DNA of 25,345 bases from the NCBI GenBank assembly GCA_902984215.1, contig CADWAF010000129.1, positions 1 to 25,345 of the forward strand. Reading direction: 5' to 3'. The stretch is from Willaertia magna (Eukaryota > Heterolobosea > Eutetramitea > Acrasida > Naegleriidae). A model generated the notes under the pieces. That model had not been told where the DNA came from and did not search any database. It saw only the letters and a program-made list of their open reading frames with translations. The translations under genes were made by a program, and so were the position numbers. Shown piece by piece: positions 17,723-25,345 of this stretch; position 1 is the first letter of the stretch; every line of letters begins with the position of its first letter.

Positions 17723-18425
17723 TTTCGTTTAGTAATTAACTTTTAAGTAGTATCTCTGTTTAATTCACAATGTTGAATAGTTTTTTTGTTCAGTTCTTTT
17801 TATGTTAGAAGAAATGTGTCTTCAAATTCAAAAACTTAAAAGGAGTCTTAATTTTAGATTTAAAAGATAATTATTTATTTACAAATATAAACACAAAGTA
17901 AGTAAAATTTAATTCCAGTTTAATTTAATTGAATTAAATCTTGACCATCTAAGATATTATTAAGGCAATTGTCAATTTATGTATGCATTTCGTTTTTAAA
18001 TTTGTGTTTTACCTTCTTGATCTATTTGATTAATTAAATTATTAGTGCTTTAAATTTATTAAGGGTTATTGTAAAAAAGTAAGTAGATTTCAGTTGAGAT
18101 TTTTGAAATTATACCCAAAAAAAACAAAAATAAAATTTAAGGAAAGTTATCAAAATAGGAAGCTAAGGATTTTATTTACAATTTTATTTTATTATATATA
18201 TATTTTTTTGTAATATTAATAAGTATTATTGTTTATGAAGGTTAATTGCCTTAGTTACAATTTTCAGGCAACTAGGTAACGTTGACACTTTTAAAATTGT
18301 ATTTTGATTGGAGTAATAATAATAGAATATAATGATATATATAGAAGAAGGTTGGTTTTAAATATTTTAAAAGTTTAACCTTGTTTTAATGCGAAATCAA
18401 ACACAGTCCCTTTTTTATCCCGCTA
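17723..18425. promoter_or_regulatory. Divergent intergenic region with odd palindrome
   Basis: About 700 bases separate divergent ATGs. No gene is seen. At 17923-17939 there is a perfect 8-base-arm palindrome around one G (ATTTAATTgAATTAAAT). Its core TAATTGAATTA equals the TAATNNNATTA type of site bound by paired homeodomain dimers, although AT-rich sequence yields such words often. A short TA run lies near 18194-18204. Confidence 0.3.
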
Positions 18426-19787
18426 ATGGTTTACAACGAATTTACAAAAAATAATTTGTCCCAAAAACTATCCGTTAATAATGAATTAATGAATGGTGGT
18501 AATAATATTATAAATAATAATGTCACCAATCAAATGAATTATCCACTTTATAATAATAATACACTTTACAATAACAATATTTCACCTTTATTACAACCAT
18601 TACATCAACGAGTTAGTCCACAAAAGGAGTATTTACAACAACAATTTAATTATGAACATTTAAATAACATTAGTAATAATTATACTTCTATTTTACCTAC
18701 TTCATCATCTTCTAGTTCACAACAACATTATAGTAATTTTACACCAACTACCAATACACCTAATTCTTGTGACAATTACAATGAACTTTTAGATTCCGTT
18801 TCTTCTTTTGGTATTAACAATATTGAACATAATATTGAAAATAATAATCTAATTAATAACTTTGATTATTTTAATGACAGTAATTCAGAAAATAATGATG
18901 AAACAGTGAAAATAAATAAAACAAATTATTGTAACAATAACAACAACAAAAACGAAAGTGAGAAAAGAACTAGAGGAGTTGGGGACGATAACTATAGTAG
19001 TTCTAGTTCTTTATTATCTAATAAACAACATGAAAAGAAAAATCTTAAAGAGGACATTATCAAAGAAGAACAAGAAATATTTGAAAAGGAAATTGAATTG
19101 TCCCACTTTTTAGAATTATTTAAAGATTTTAAATTTAAATTAGAAAATAATTTATACGATTTGATAGATAAAAACTATAAAAAAGAATGTTTATTAAAAG
19201 GTGTAACAATATGTAACAACTTACTAAAGGATGATTCAAAAACAGTATTATTAGAAGATAAAATTAATCAAATGAATGAATTAGAATTACAATATTCTTT
19301 ATTTGGTGTAGTATTTGTATTTATTTCACTTTTTAATTCTAGTCCAATAAGAAGTATTTTAAGATCTTTTAAAGAAGATTTTTTAAAAAGTTTTAATTAT
19401 TCAAATAAGAAAATGATTTTACAATTTAAACAATTAATTGGTGCTTGGTTATATCAACAATTAAATAATAATAATAATAGTAAATTATATTCATTAGTTT
19501 TTGTAAATTTTGTAAAGAATGAAATGAATATTGATTTTTCAAATAATAATTTAATGATTGATAAAAGAGATAATTTTAGAGATTTACTTTTAGATTATTT
19601 ACAAAAAAGTAAAGACAAATCATTTAATAATGATTTAAATAATAATGAAATGGAAGAAGCTAATAATTTATTAAAGAGATTAACATTAGATGATAGTAAC
19701 GTTACAGAAAAAGAATTACAACAATTTGAAAAGTTGACAATTGATTATTTAAAAACGAAAAGTCATTTACAAAAATATTTGAAATAA
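18426..19787 (+). CDS. Uncharacterised 453-aa protein, Asn-rich N-terminus with helical C-terminal domain
   Basis: The protein is not recognised. Residues 1-200 are dominated by Asn, Ser and Gln with no fold visible. The remainder (about 215-453) looks structured and mostly helical: ELSHFLELFKDFKFKLENNL, ELELQYSLFGVVFVFISLFN, SPIRSILRSFKEDFLKSF, LIGAWLYQQL and a final LEKLTIDYLKTK-like helix. The FGVVFVFISLF stretch is hydrophobic but short and is more likely a buried helix than a membrane span. The mixed layout, with a disordered prion-like half and a globular half, is common in regulatory or RNA-associated proteins of such genomes. Its 3' end is convergent with the next gene, 77 bases away. 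Confidence 0.7.
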   Translation: MVYNEFTKNNLSQKLSVNNELMNGGNNIINNNVTNQMNYPLYNNNTLYNNNISPLLQPLHQRVSPQKEYLQQQFNYEHLNNISNNYTSILPTSSSSSSQQHYSNFTPTTNTPNSCDNYNELLDSVSSFGINNIEHNIENNNLINNFDYFNDSNSENNDETVKINKTNYCNNNNNKNESEKRTRGVGDDNYSSSSSLLSNKQHEKKNLKEDIIKEEQEIFEKEIELSHFLELFKDFKFKLENNLYDLIDKNYKKECLLKGVTICNNLLKDDSKTVLLEDKINQMNELELQYSLFGVVFVFISLFNSSPIRSILRSFKEDFLKSFNYSNKKMILQFKQLIGAWLYQQLNNNNNSKLYSLVFVNFVKNEMNIDFSNNNLMIDKRDNFRDLLLDYLQKSKDKSFNNDLNNNEMEEANNLLKRLTLDDSNVTEKELQQFEKLTIDYLKTKSHLQKYLK

Positions 19788-19864
19788 ACTAATTACACAA
19801 TTTTAAACTTTTTATACAACCAAATCAACTTTACAACAATTCTTTTTACAAAAAGCTTTACAAA

Positions 19865-21406
19865 TTAATTTAACAACTCTGATATTGCAATAGACATTCT
19901 TCTCTTCTTATAATCTCCTTTCAATAACACTGAAGATGACAATGGCGACGATATCTTACTATCCACACTCATTGGCGAAGAAGAATTTTGTTGTTGTTGT
20001 TGTTCAGGTTGTTGTTGTTGTTTCATTGTAATGATACCACTATCACTTTTTGGAGAAACATCACCTACTACTTCTAAACCACCATTGCTATTACTATTAC
20101 TACTATTACAACTACTTGTTGAAGAATCTTCACTAGTTATATTTATTGGTTGTTGTTGTTGTTGATTATTTATTATTGTTGTGGTATTATAATTATTATT
20201 ACTTGTTATGGTATTATTATTATTTATGGAGGAATTATGATTGTTAAATTTTACTTTTCTTTTAAAGGAAGAGGTTGATGAACTTTTCTTTAAAGAATTA
20301 TTTTTGTTATTGTTTACGTTATTATTGCCATTTATGGAAGAAGAATTATTATTTGACTTGTTGGCAAAATTAAAAAATACAAAATCATAATTAGATCCAT
20401 TATTTAATTTAAATTCAAATGTTTGCGATTTCATTGTTGGTGTACTTGTTGTTGTTGTGTTATTATAATTGTTATTATTAATTGATAAATTATTAAATTG
20501 ATTATTTAAATTAAATTGATTGCTATTTGAATGATTTGAATTTGAACTGATCATTGACATTTGACTTTTATGTGAAGAAGTACTTGAAATGGATGCTCTT
20601 CTTAATCTATTATTATTATTGGCCTTATTATTATTGCTAGATTGTTGTTTATTATTTACTTTATTTGAACGATTCATTGGAAAGTTATTAATTTGTTGAT
20701 GATTATTGACATTTGTTGTTGGCATATGATTCAAATAATTGTTCGTTAATTGTTGTTGCTGTTGTAATTGATTATTTACAATGGTATTATTATTTAAAAT
20801 AGAAATGTTGCTATTATTATTAGAAGTATTTGACACAAAATATTGTGTTGGATGTAACATTTGATGTTGAACAGTTGTGTATTGTTGTTGTTGTTCTAAT
20901 TGATGATATGCAGCACTTGCTCTATTTAAAGTACTAATTTGTAAAATGGATAATATTCCTCTTGTATTATTATTACCGTTATTAGTATAATTATTATTAT
21001 TTACAATTACGTTATTATGGTTTGACAAGAAGTGTTCTTGTTGTGGTAGTAATGGTTGAACAACCAATGGTTGTTGTGGTACTGCTCTATCTATTATATT
21101 TGTTGAATTATAATTGTTATTGGTTACAGTATTTTCCTGCAATACTGTAGAAGTGTTGTTGTAACTGTTGTTGTTGTTGGTATTTCCCTGCGTGGTGTTG
21201 GTGGTTGCCTGCATTTGTGGAGAAAAAAAGAAGAAAGAAGGCGGTTGAGGTGGTTGACTACTAGAACAACACTTATCGTTGTTTTTGTTGATATTGTAGG
21301 TATTGTTAATTGAAACAATTGCTTTTTCATTATTTAATTGTTGTTGTTGACCCTTATTGTCAGCAACAGTTTGTTGTTGTAGCTGTGATTGCTGTATATG
21401 ATTCAT
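19865..21406 (-). CDS. Gln/Asn-rich low-complexity protein with RRxS sites
   Basis: The frame runs upstream to 21466 without an ATG; the first ATG is at 21404-21406, giving 513 aa beginning MNHIQQSQLQQQ. Almost all of it is Asn, Gln and Ser, with many NNN and QQQ runs. Islands of complexity are GGNNNTRGILSILQISTLNR-like sequence around 150-170, FEFKLNNGSNYDFVFFNF (about residues 330-347), a basic patch SFKRKVKFNNH, and the extreme C-terminus GDYKKRRMSIAISELLN. RRAS (269-272) and RRMS (502-505) fit the consensus for basophilic kinases such as PKA. The short ordered C-terminal motif resembles a docking peptide. A transcriptional or RNA regulator is plausible but not shown. Low complexity makes homology calls unreliable. 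Confidence 0.65.
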   Translation of the reverse strand: MNHIQQSQLQQQTVADNKGQQQQLNNEKAIVSINNTYNINKNNDKCCSSSQPPQPPSFFFFSPQMQATTNTTQGNTNNNNSYNNTSTVLQENTVTNNNYNSTNIIDRAVPQQPLVVQPLLPQQEHFLSNHNNVIVNNNNYTNNGNNNTRGILSILQISTLNRASAAYHQLEQQQQYTTVQHQMLHPTQYFVSNTSNNNSNISILNNNTIVNNQLQQQQQLTNNYLNHMPTTNVNNHQQINNFPMNRSNKVNNKQQSSNNNKANNNNRLRRASISSTSSHKSQMSMISSNSNHSNSNQFNLNNQFNNLSINNNNYNNTTTTSTPTMKSQTFEFKLNNGSNYDFVFFNFANKSNNNSSSINGNNNVNNNKNNSLKKSSSTSSFKRKVKFNNHNSSINNNNTITSNNNYNTTTIINNQQQQQPINITSEDSSTSSCNSSNSNSNGGLEVVGDVSPKSDSGIITMKQQQQPEQQQQQNSSSPMSVDSKISSPLSSSVLLKGDYKKRRMSIAISELLN

Positions 21407-22060
21407 ATTTGTTTTACTTATTAAATCAATCAAAGTGGTGGAATGGTAACAATATTTAAACAACAAGGGAGTATAAATAATTGTTTTTTTTCAATAAATA
21501 AATACAAAAGGTGTTTTTAAAATTTAGTTACTATAAATTCAATTGTTGGATGAGTATTTTGCGACATCATATGATTAGTTTGTTACATTTTTGAGCATGA
21601 ACTAGACTTTAATGGAGATAGAATAACAATGTGGATAGGAAGTTGACTTGTTTAGTTTTTTGGATTGTAATTTGTGAAGTTATAGGTTTACTCTTTATGG
21701 TTTTAATAGATGGCAGGAAATTTACTTATTTTGTGGTAACGGTTTTTTATTGTTGAATGGTTATTAAGTTATAGTTACTTCTATTTGTTTATTTTAATTG
21801 ATTTAATAATTGATTGTTATCTTAATTACTATATTTAGTAAGAGGTAATTGATATCAATGTATATTGGATGATAATGTAAGTACGCTTGCTAATTATGTG
21901 ACAATTACTGAAAGAAGTAAAGCAGTAATTGTTGTGGAGAATTTTCTTCTACTTACTATGATAAGCCAAAAGGGCCAAGTAAGCGTGCGTGCACACAACA
22001 ACAATTAAAAAGTTGCTTAAAGAGAAACAGTTTTAAAATTTATGTGTTTTTAAATGATGG
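21407..22060. other. Intergenic region between single-copy block and right arm
   Basis: No gene is supported. It contains the leader and promoter of the Gln/Asn-rich gene and the 3' flank of the right-arm 262-aa paralogue. Around 21975-22000 is a GC-containing patch, AAGCGTGCGTGCACAC, with a GTGCAC palindrome; a related GTAAGTACGCTTGC lies near 21880. These stand out against the AT-rich background and could be regulatory sites. Confidence 0.35.
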
Positions 22061-22858
22061 TTACTTTAAAACATTGTCACCAAACTTTTCTCTAAAATAA
22101 GTTTCCAACAAATGATCATTAGGACTATGCCCTTCACATTCAATAAAATCTTCCATTGAACAATTTTCAATATCTTCACTTTTTTTCTTTAAACAATTCT
22201 TAATATAATCTTTATTACAGATAATATCCATTGAAGCTAAATAATGAAATAGTGGTTGTTTACAAAATTTTACGTGACTTGTATTGTTTTTATTAAGACA
22301 ACTATTTAGTTCATTAAATTCATTTTGTAAAATTTCATTTGTCACCTTGTCAAACATATCAAATACTTGTTCTTTTGAAAAATTATCTTTAATTTTAAAA
22401 TTATTTAAATTCTTATTTCTAAAATTATTTGTAAATAATAATTGTAACACATTTGGCGCTAAATTTCTAAAACTTTTTGGTTTAAAATAAAATTCTTTAA
22501 AATCAATTACTAAATTTAAATATTTTTTTGTTTCTTTATCATTTTCAACACAATCTTTTAAACTAAAAATTAAACCAATTTGTTCTTCTTTTGTTAAATT
22601 CTCCTTCACATCATCTTTAATAAATTGATTGACACAATCAATTCCAATTTTCTTTAACTTTTTTTTATATAAATTAGCTAAACAGAGATTTGTGTAAAGT
22701 TGAAAACTTTGTTCAAAAAAGATGTTATGATCATTAGCTTTTTTTAAACAGTGAGTAAATGTATCCATTTCTTCAAAGAAGAATTTTTGTTTCATTTCAA
22801 GTTCTTCTTTTGGTAATGTTGGTTTAATTTCTTTAAATTCAGGTTCTTCTTGTGGCAT
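22061..22858 (-). CDS. Uncharacterised 265-aa protein, right-arm paralogue
   Basis: This is the inverted paralogue of the gene at 2974-3762, from the ATG at 22856-22858 to TAA. Shared blocks include EEPEFKEIKPTL, KEELE, FFFEEM, HCLKKANDH, LCLANLYKKKLKK, FRNLAPNVLQLLFTNNFRNK and IICNKDYIK. It differs by an insertion of a few residues after the SCL motif (KNNTSHVKF) and by a diverged C-terminus. The Cys positions are kept. The frame is intact although its two upstream neighbours on the same strand are broken, which points to selection on this gene. No known domain was recognised; no signal peptide or membrane span. Confidence 0.75.
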   Translation of the reverse strand: MPQEEPEFKEIKPTLPKEELEMKQKFFFEEMDTFTHCLKKANDHNIFFEQSFQLYTNLCLANLYKKKLKKIGIDCVNQFIKDDVKENLTKEEQIGLIFSLKDCVENDKETKKYLNLVIDFKEFYFKPKSFRNLAPNVLQLLFTNNFRNKNLNNFKIKDNFSKEQVFDMFDKVTNEILQNEFNELNSCLNKNNTSHVKFCKQPLFHYLASMDIICNKDYIKNCLKKKSEDIENCSMEDFIECEGHSPNDHLLETYFREKFGDNVLK

Positions 22859-23002
22859 TTTTTTATGGAGCTGTTTTTGTGAAATGCTTTGGATTTTGAT
22901 TGAATTGTTGTAACTTCATTTTTACAAAGAAGATTAATAATACGTTAGAAACTTTACAATGTCTTTATATTCATTTTTACTTGTTTTACAAATTACAATA
23001 AT

Positions 23003-23810
23003 TTATTTAAATAATTTACAACAGTTACTTCCAGATTCTTCAACAATATAAATTTCATTATTTAATTCATTTAAAGTTATTCCAATTGGAATATTTAAAT
23101 TTTTAATAAATTCTTTTTTAATTTTAAATTCATTATCCAATAATAATAATTTACTATTATTGTAATCACAAATAATATAATTATCATTTTTATCATTAAT
23201 AATTCCATATAAATTTGAATTTTTAAAATTAATATTTAAAATAAAATTTCCAAATTTATCATAAACTCTAATCTCACTTTTACAAGTAATTACAATTTGT
23301 TCTTTTTTATTAATTATAATTCTATGTGGTTCTAAATAATTATTTACATTAAATTTTCTAATAAATTCTTCATTTTCATTTAAAATTATAATATCTGTAT
23401 TTAAATTACAAATATATAAATTATTATTTTGTAAATCACAAGTCATTCCATAAATATAATTAAATTTATATTTTTCATTACTTTTAATTTCTGTAATTAA
23501 TTGTAAAGTATTTAAATTATATTTATAAATAATTTCTGTACATCCAATAAATAAATAATTTTTATTTAATGCTAAAGAATAAGGATAAAATTTTAATTTA
23601 ATTTCATTTTTATAATTAAATAAATTATCTAAAATTAAAATTCTTTTATTATTTGTATCAGCAATATAAATTAAATTATTATTGTAAATTAAATCCCAAA
23701 ATTAGTAAAATGTAAAGCAAAATAAATAATATTATTGTCATGATAATCTTTTTCATAAATATTTAATTTTAAATAAATAAATAAATCAAATTAAAAAATC
23801 TGTAATAGAT
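23003..23810 (-). pseudogene. NHL-repeat/beta-propeller gene, broken
   Basis: The frame at 23003-23701 reads as several NHL-like blades: LIYIADTNNKRILILDN, YPYSLALNKNYLFIGC, NNLYICNLNTDIIILNE, IRVYDKFGNFILNINF, NYIICDYNNSKLLLLD and IPIGITLNELNNEIYIVEES. It opens only after a TAA at 23702-23704. The preceding protein (IYEKDYHDNNIIYFALHF) is in another frame, so a single-base shift near 23697-23702 joins two halves of one coding region. No convincing start codon lies upstream before the F-box gene's 3' flank. If the ATG at 23444-23446 were used, a 147-aa partial propeller would be made. NHL propellers bind proteins or RNA. The left arm lacks this gene. A broken or truncated gene is the best reading; an assembly indel is the alternative. 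Confidence 0.65.
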
Positions 23811-23847
23811 AAATAATGTAAAGTTATATTTAAAAAATTGTAAACTC

Positions 23848-25080
23848 TCAAATAAATTCTTTACTTTTATCTTCTAAATTAACTAACATTGTATTTAATC
23901 GACTATTAATAAAATAAGACAAATAATTAATTAATTTTTGTTTATTACAATTAGTTGTAAAGAAATAATTTAATAATTGATTTAATTTTTTATAATATTC
24001 ATTTTCATCATTATTGTAATCTTCGATTAACCACTTAATAACATATGAAATATCTTTATAATCATAATCATTTTCAACTAATTCAAATCTTAAATTTTGC
24101 AAACAAAAATCAATAAAATTTTTTGATAATTTATGTAAATTATTGTAACAAAAATTGTATAAAATAACTATTGATATCTTTAAATTATATTTATTATAAA
24201 ATAACATTATTTGTTGTAAAGTTTTAATTTTAAATTCTTTATCAAAATTTTTATTTGCAATTATACCAAAAATATTACTAATAAATGTTTCTATTTTAGA
24301 ATAAAAATTTAAATAAATAATATTTTTAAAATGTTAATTATTTTTAATATGTGTAAAAACGTGTAATAAATAATTTAAATTATTCTTTTTTAAATTATAT
24401 TCCTCATCTGTCAATTTATCTTTTTGTAAATATTTTTCAATATTAATTAATGAAATATTATTATTTTCAAATAAAAATAATTCTAAAAAAATAAAATAAA
24501 AATCTATCTTTTAGTTATTGTAATATTATTAAATAAAATAGACCATTTACTTTTAATACATTGTTTTAATAAGTGTTTAAATCTTTTACTAAAAATAACT
24601 TCATTAACATTAATATTATTATCTTCTTCATTTTTGTAATATTTATAGTAATCTTTATTATGTTCATTAAATTGTTGTAAATCTTCTAATAAAAAACGTT
24701 TAAATGAATTTCTATTTAAAGAATTTAATTGTAAAATATTATGTTTATAAAATTCAATAAAATTCTGTAAAAATTTAATATTTATTGTAATAGATAATAA
24801 TTCATTTTTATTTAATTGATTTAAATTAATTTTCTTTTTTTTATTATTTCCTTCATTTTCAATTTAATAGATATTAAAAAATGTTTGTAATAAATCTTTA
24901 TTTAAATTATTTAACCACTCTTTACAATTTCTAATTTCACTTAATAAATAAATTTTTAATAAACTTTTCCAAAATATATCATATTCCGTAAATTGATAAT
25001 AAAAAATTAAATAATTCTTGAACTGGAATATAATTGACAATTTCAAAAATAATTTCAAGTGGTAATTCTGTTAATTGCAT
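23848..25080 (-). pseudogene. F-box gene, broken by frameshifts and stops
   Basis: The start ATG at 25078-25080 follows the conserved leader block and begins MQLTELPLEIIFEIVNYIPV, then QELFNFLLS, a good F-box N-terminal half. A frameshift near 24990-24995 moves the second half (FTEYDIFWKSLLKIYL) to another frame. Stops then occur at 24864-24866 (TAA), 24504-24506 (TAG) and 24334-24336 (TAA), with another frameshift near 24483-24500. Beyond the last stop, 119 codons from 24207 read open to TGA at 23848-23850, and this end matches the left-arm remnant at 2661-2804. Read through, the gene would be roughly 410 codons with a helical, Lys/Asn-rich body after the F-box. The damage looks real, since three separate stop codons are hard to explain by sequencing indels alone. 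Confidence 0.8.
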
Positions 25081-25085
25081 TTTTT

Positions 25086-25345
25086 TTCACAAATTTTACA
25101 CATCAATAAAATGATTGGTAGTGAGAAAATCAGTTACAACATGTTGCAGATCTTAAAAGGAAGAACAGTTAGCATTAGTAATAGTTTCAAATTATAAAAC
25201 TGAAAGCTTTTTACAAAATTCTTTTAATTTGTAATAAATCCAAGTATTACGGTGCCACTTAACTATTACTCTTGTAACAACCCTCGGAGATAAATCTTTT
25301 ACAAACTAAAGATGGTTGACAAGCCGAAAGTGGCAAAATTCACAC
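25086..25345 (-). repeat. Right arm of inverted repeat: conserved leader/promoter block
   Basis: This is the inverted counterpart of 2401-2660. It ends a few bases before the ATG of the broken F-box gene and runs off the right edge at the base that pairs with 2401, so the repeat may continue outside the window and could include a second divergent gene. The outermost 60 bases are the best conserved, better than the adjoining coding parts. Confidence 0.85.

Noticed and set aside
19980..21400. TTG/ATT trinucleotide arrays as repeats or a CRISPR-like array
   Set aside because: They are Gln and Asn codon runs of the coding sequence on the minus strand, with no regular spacer structure.
1..25345. 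tRNA or other structured RNA genes
   Set aside because: I looked in the gaps for T-loop-like words and cloverleaf pairing on both strands and found none. A covariance-model scan would be needed to exclude them.
22061..25345. Transposon or retroelement as the cause of the inverted arms
   Set aside because: No transposase, reverse transcriptase, integrase, terminal repeat pair or target-site duplication was recognised. The arms consist of host-type genes in fixed order.

Overview
The window is AT-rich nuclear DNA from a microbial eukaryote. The evidence is two short spliceosomal introns (81 and 52 nt, GT...AG), eukaryotic families (SET/MYND, PP2C, a Ras-like protein, F-box proteins, a RIB2/PUS9-type pseudouridine synthase, a WSD/DGAT acyltransferase), long Asn/Gln runs, almost exclusive use of A/T-ending codons, and ATGs usually preceded by a run of A. 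My best guess is a heterolobosean amoeba of the Naegleria/Willaertia kind, because the gaps are short and hold patches of ordinary base composition. A dictyostelid-like amoebozoan is the main alternative. The sequence alone does not settle this.

Layout. Position 1-2336 (minus) is the 5' part of a long F-box/leucine-rich-repeat gene that runs off the left edge. Position 2401-3762 is the left arm of an inverted repeat: a strongly conserved leader/promoter block, the last 47 codons of a collapsed F-box gene, and an intact 262-aa gene of unknown function. Position 4121-21406 is an apparently single-copy block of eleven genes: a SET/MYND methyltransferase with a His-rich insert, a degenerate Ras-like protein, an orphan 457-aa protein, a small SAM-domain protein, an RluA-family pseudouridine synthase, a thiolase (2 exons), a wax ester synthase/DGAT, a PP2C phosphatase (2 exons), a small His-rich putative mitochondrial protein, and two Asn/Gln-rich proteins. 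Position 22061-25345 is the right arm: the inverted paralogue of the 262-aa gene, a broken NHL-repeat propeller gene, a broken F-box gene, and the same leader block, which runs off the right edge.

The single-copy block looks like ordinary housekeeping and regulatory genes. Thiolase and WSD/DGAT are convergent neighbours and both act in acyl-CoA metabolism; no other functional grouping is evident. The unusual part is the frame around the block: two inverted copies of one multigene cassette (leader, F-box, NHL, 262-aa gene) at very different stages of decay, with the 262-aa gene kept open in both. The right copy is close to full length but carries stops and frameshifts. The left copy has lost most of the F-box gene and all of the NHL gene. 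The arms are oriented so that recombination between them would invert about 18 kb.

Start codons were re-chosen where the longest open frame began at a non-ATG codon (SAM protein, WSD/DGAT, PP2C, Gln/Asn-rich protein). No tRNA, rRNA, CRISPR array, transposase or reverse transcriptase was recognised by eye.
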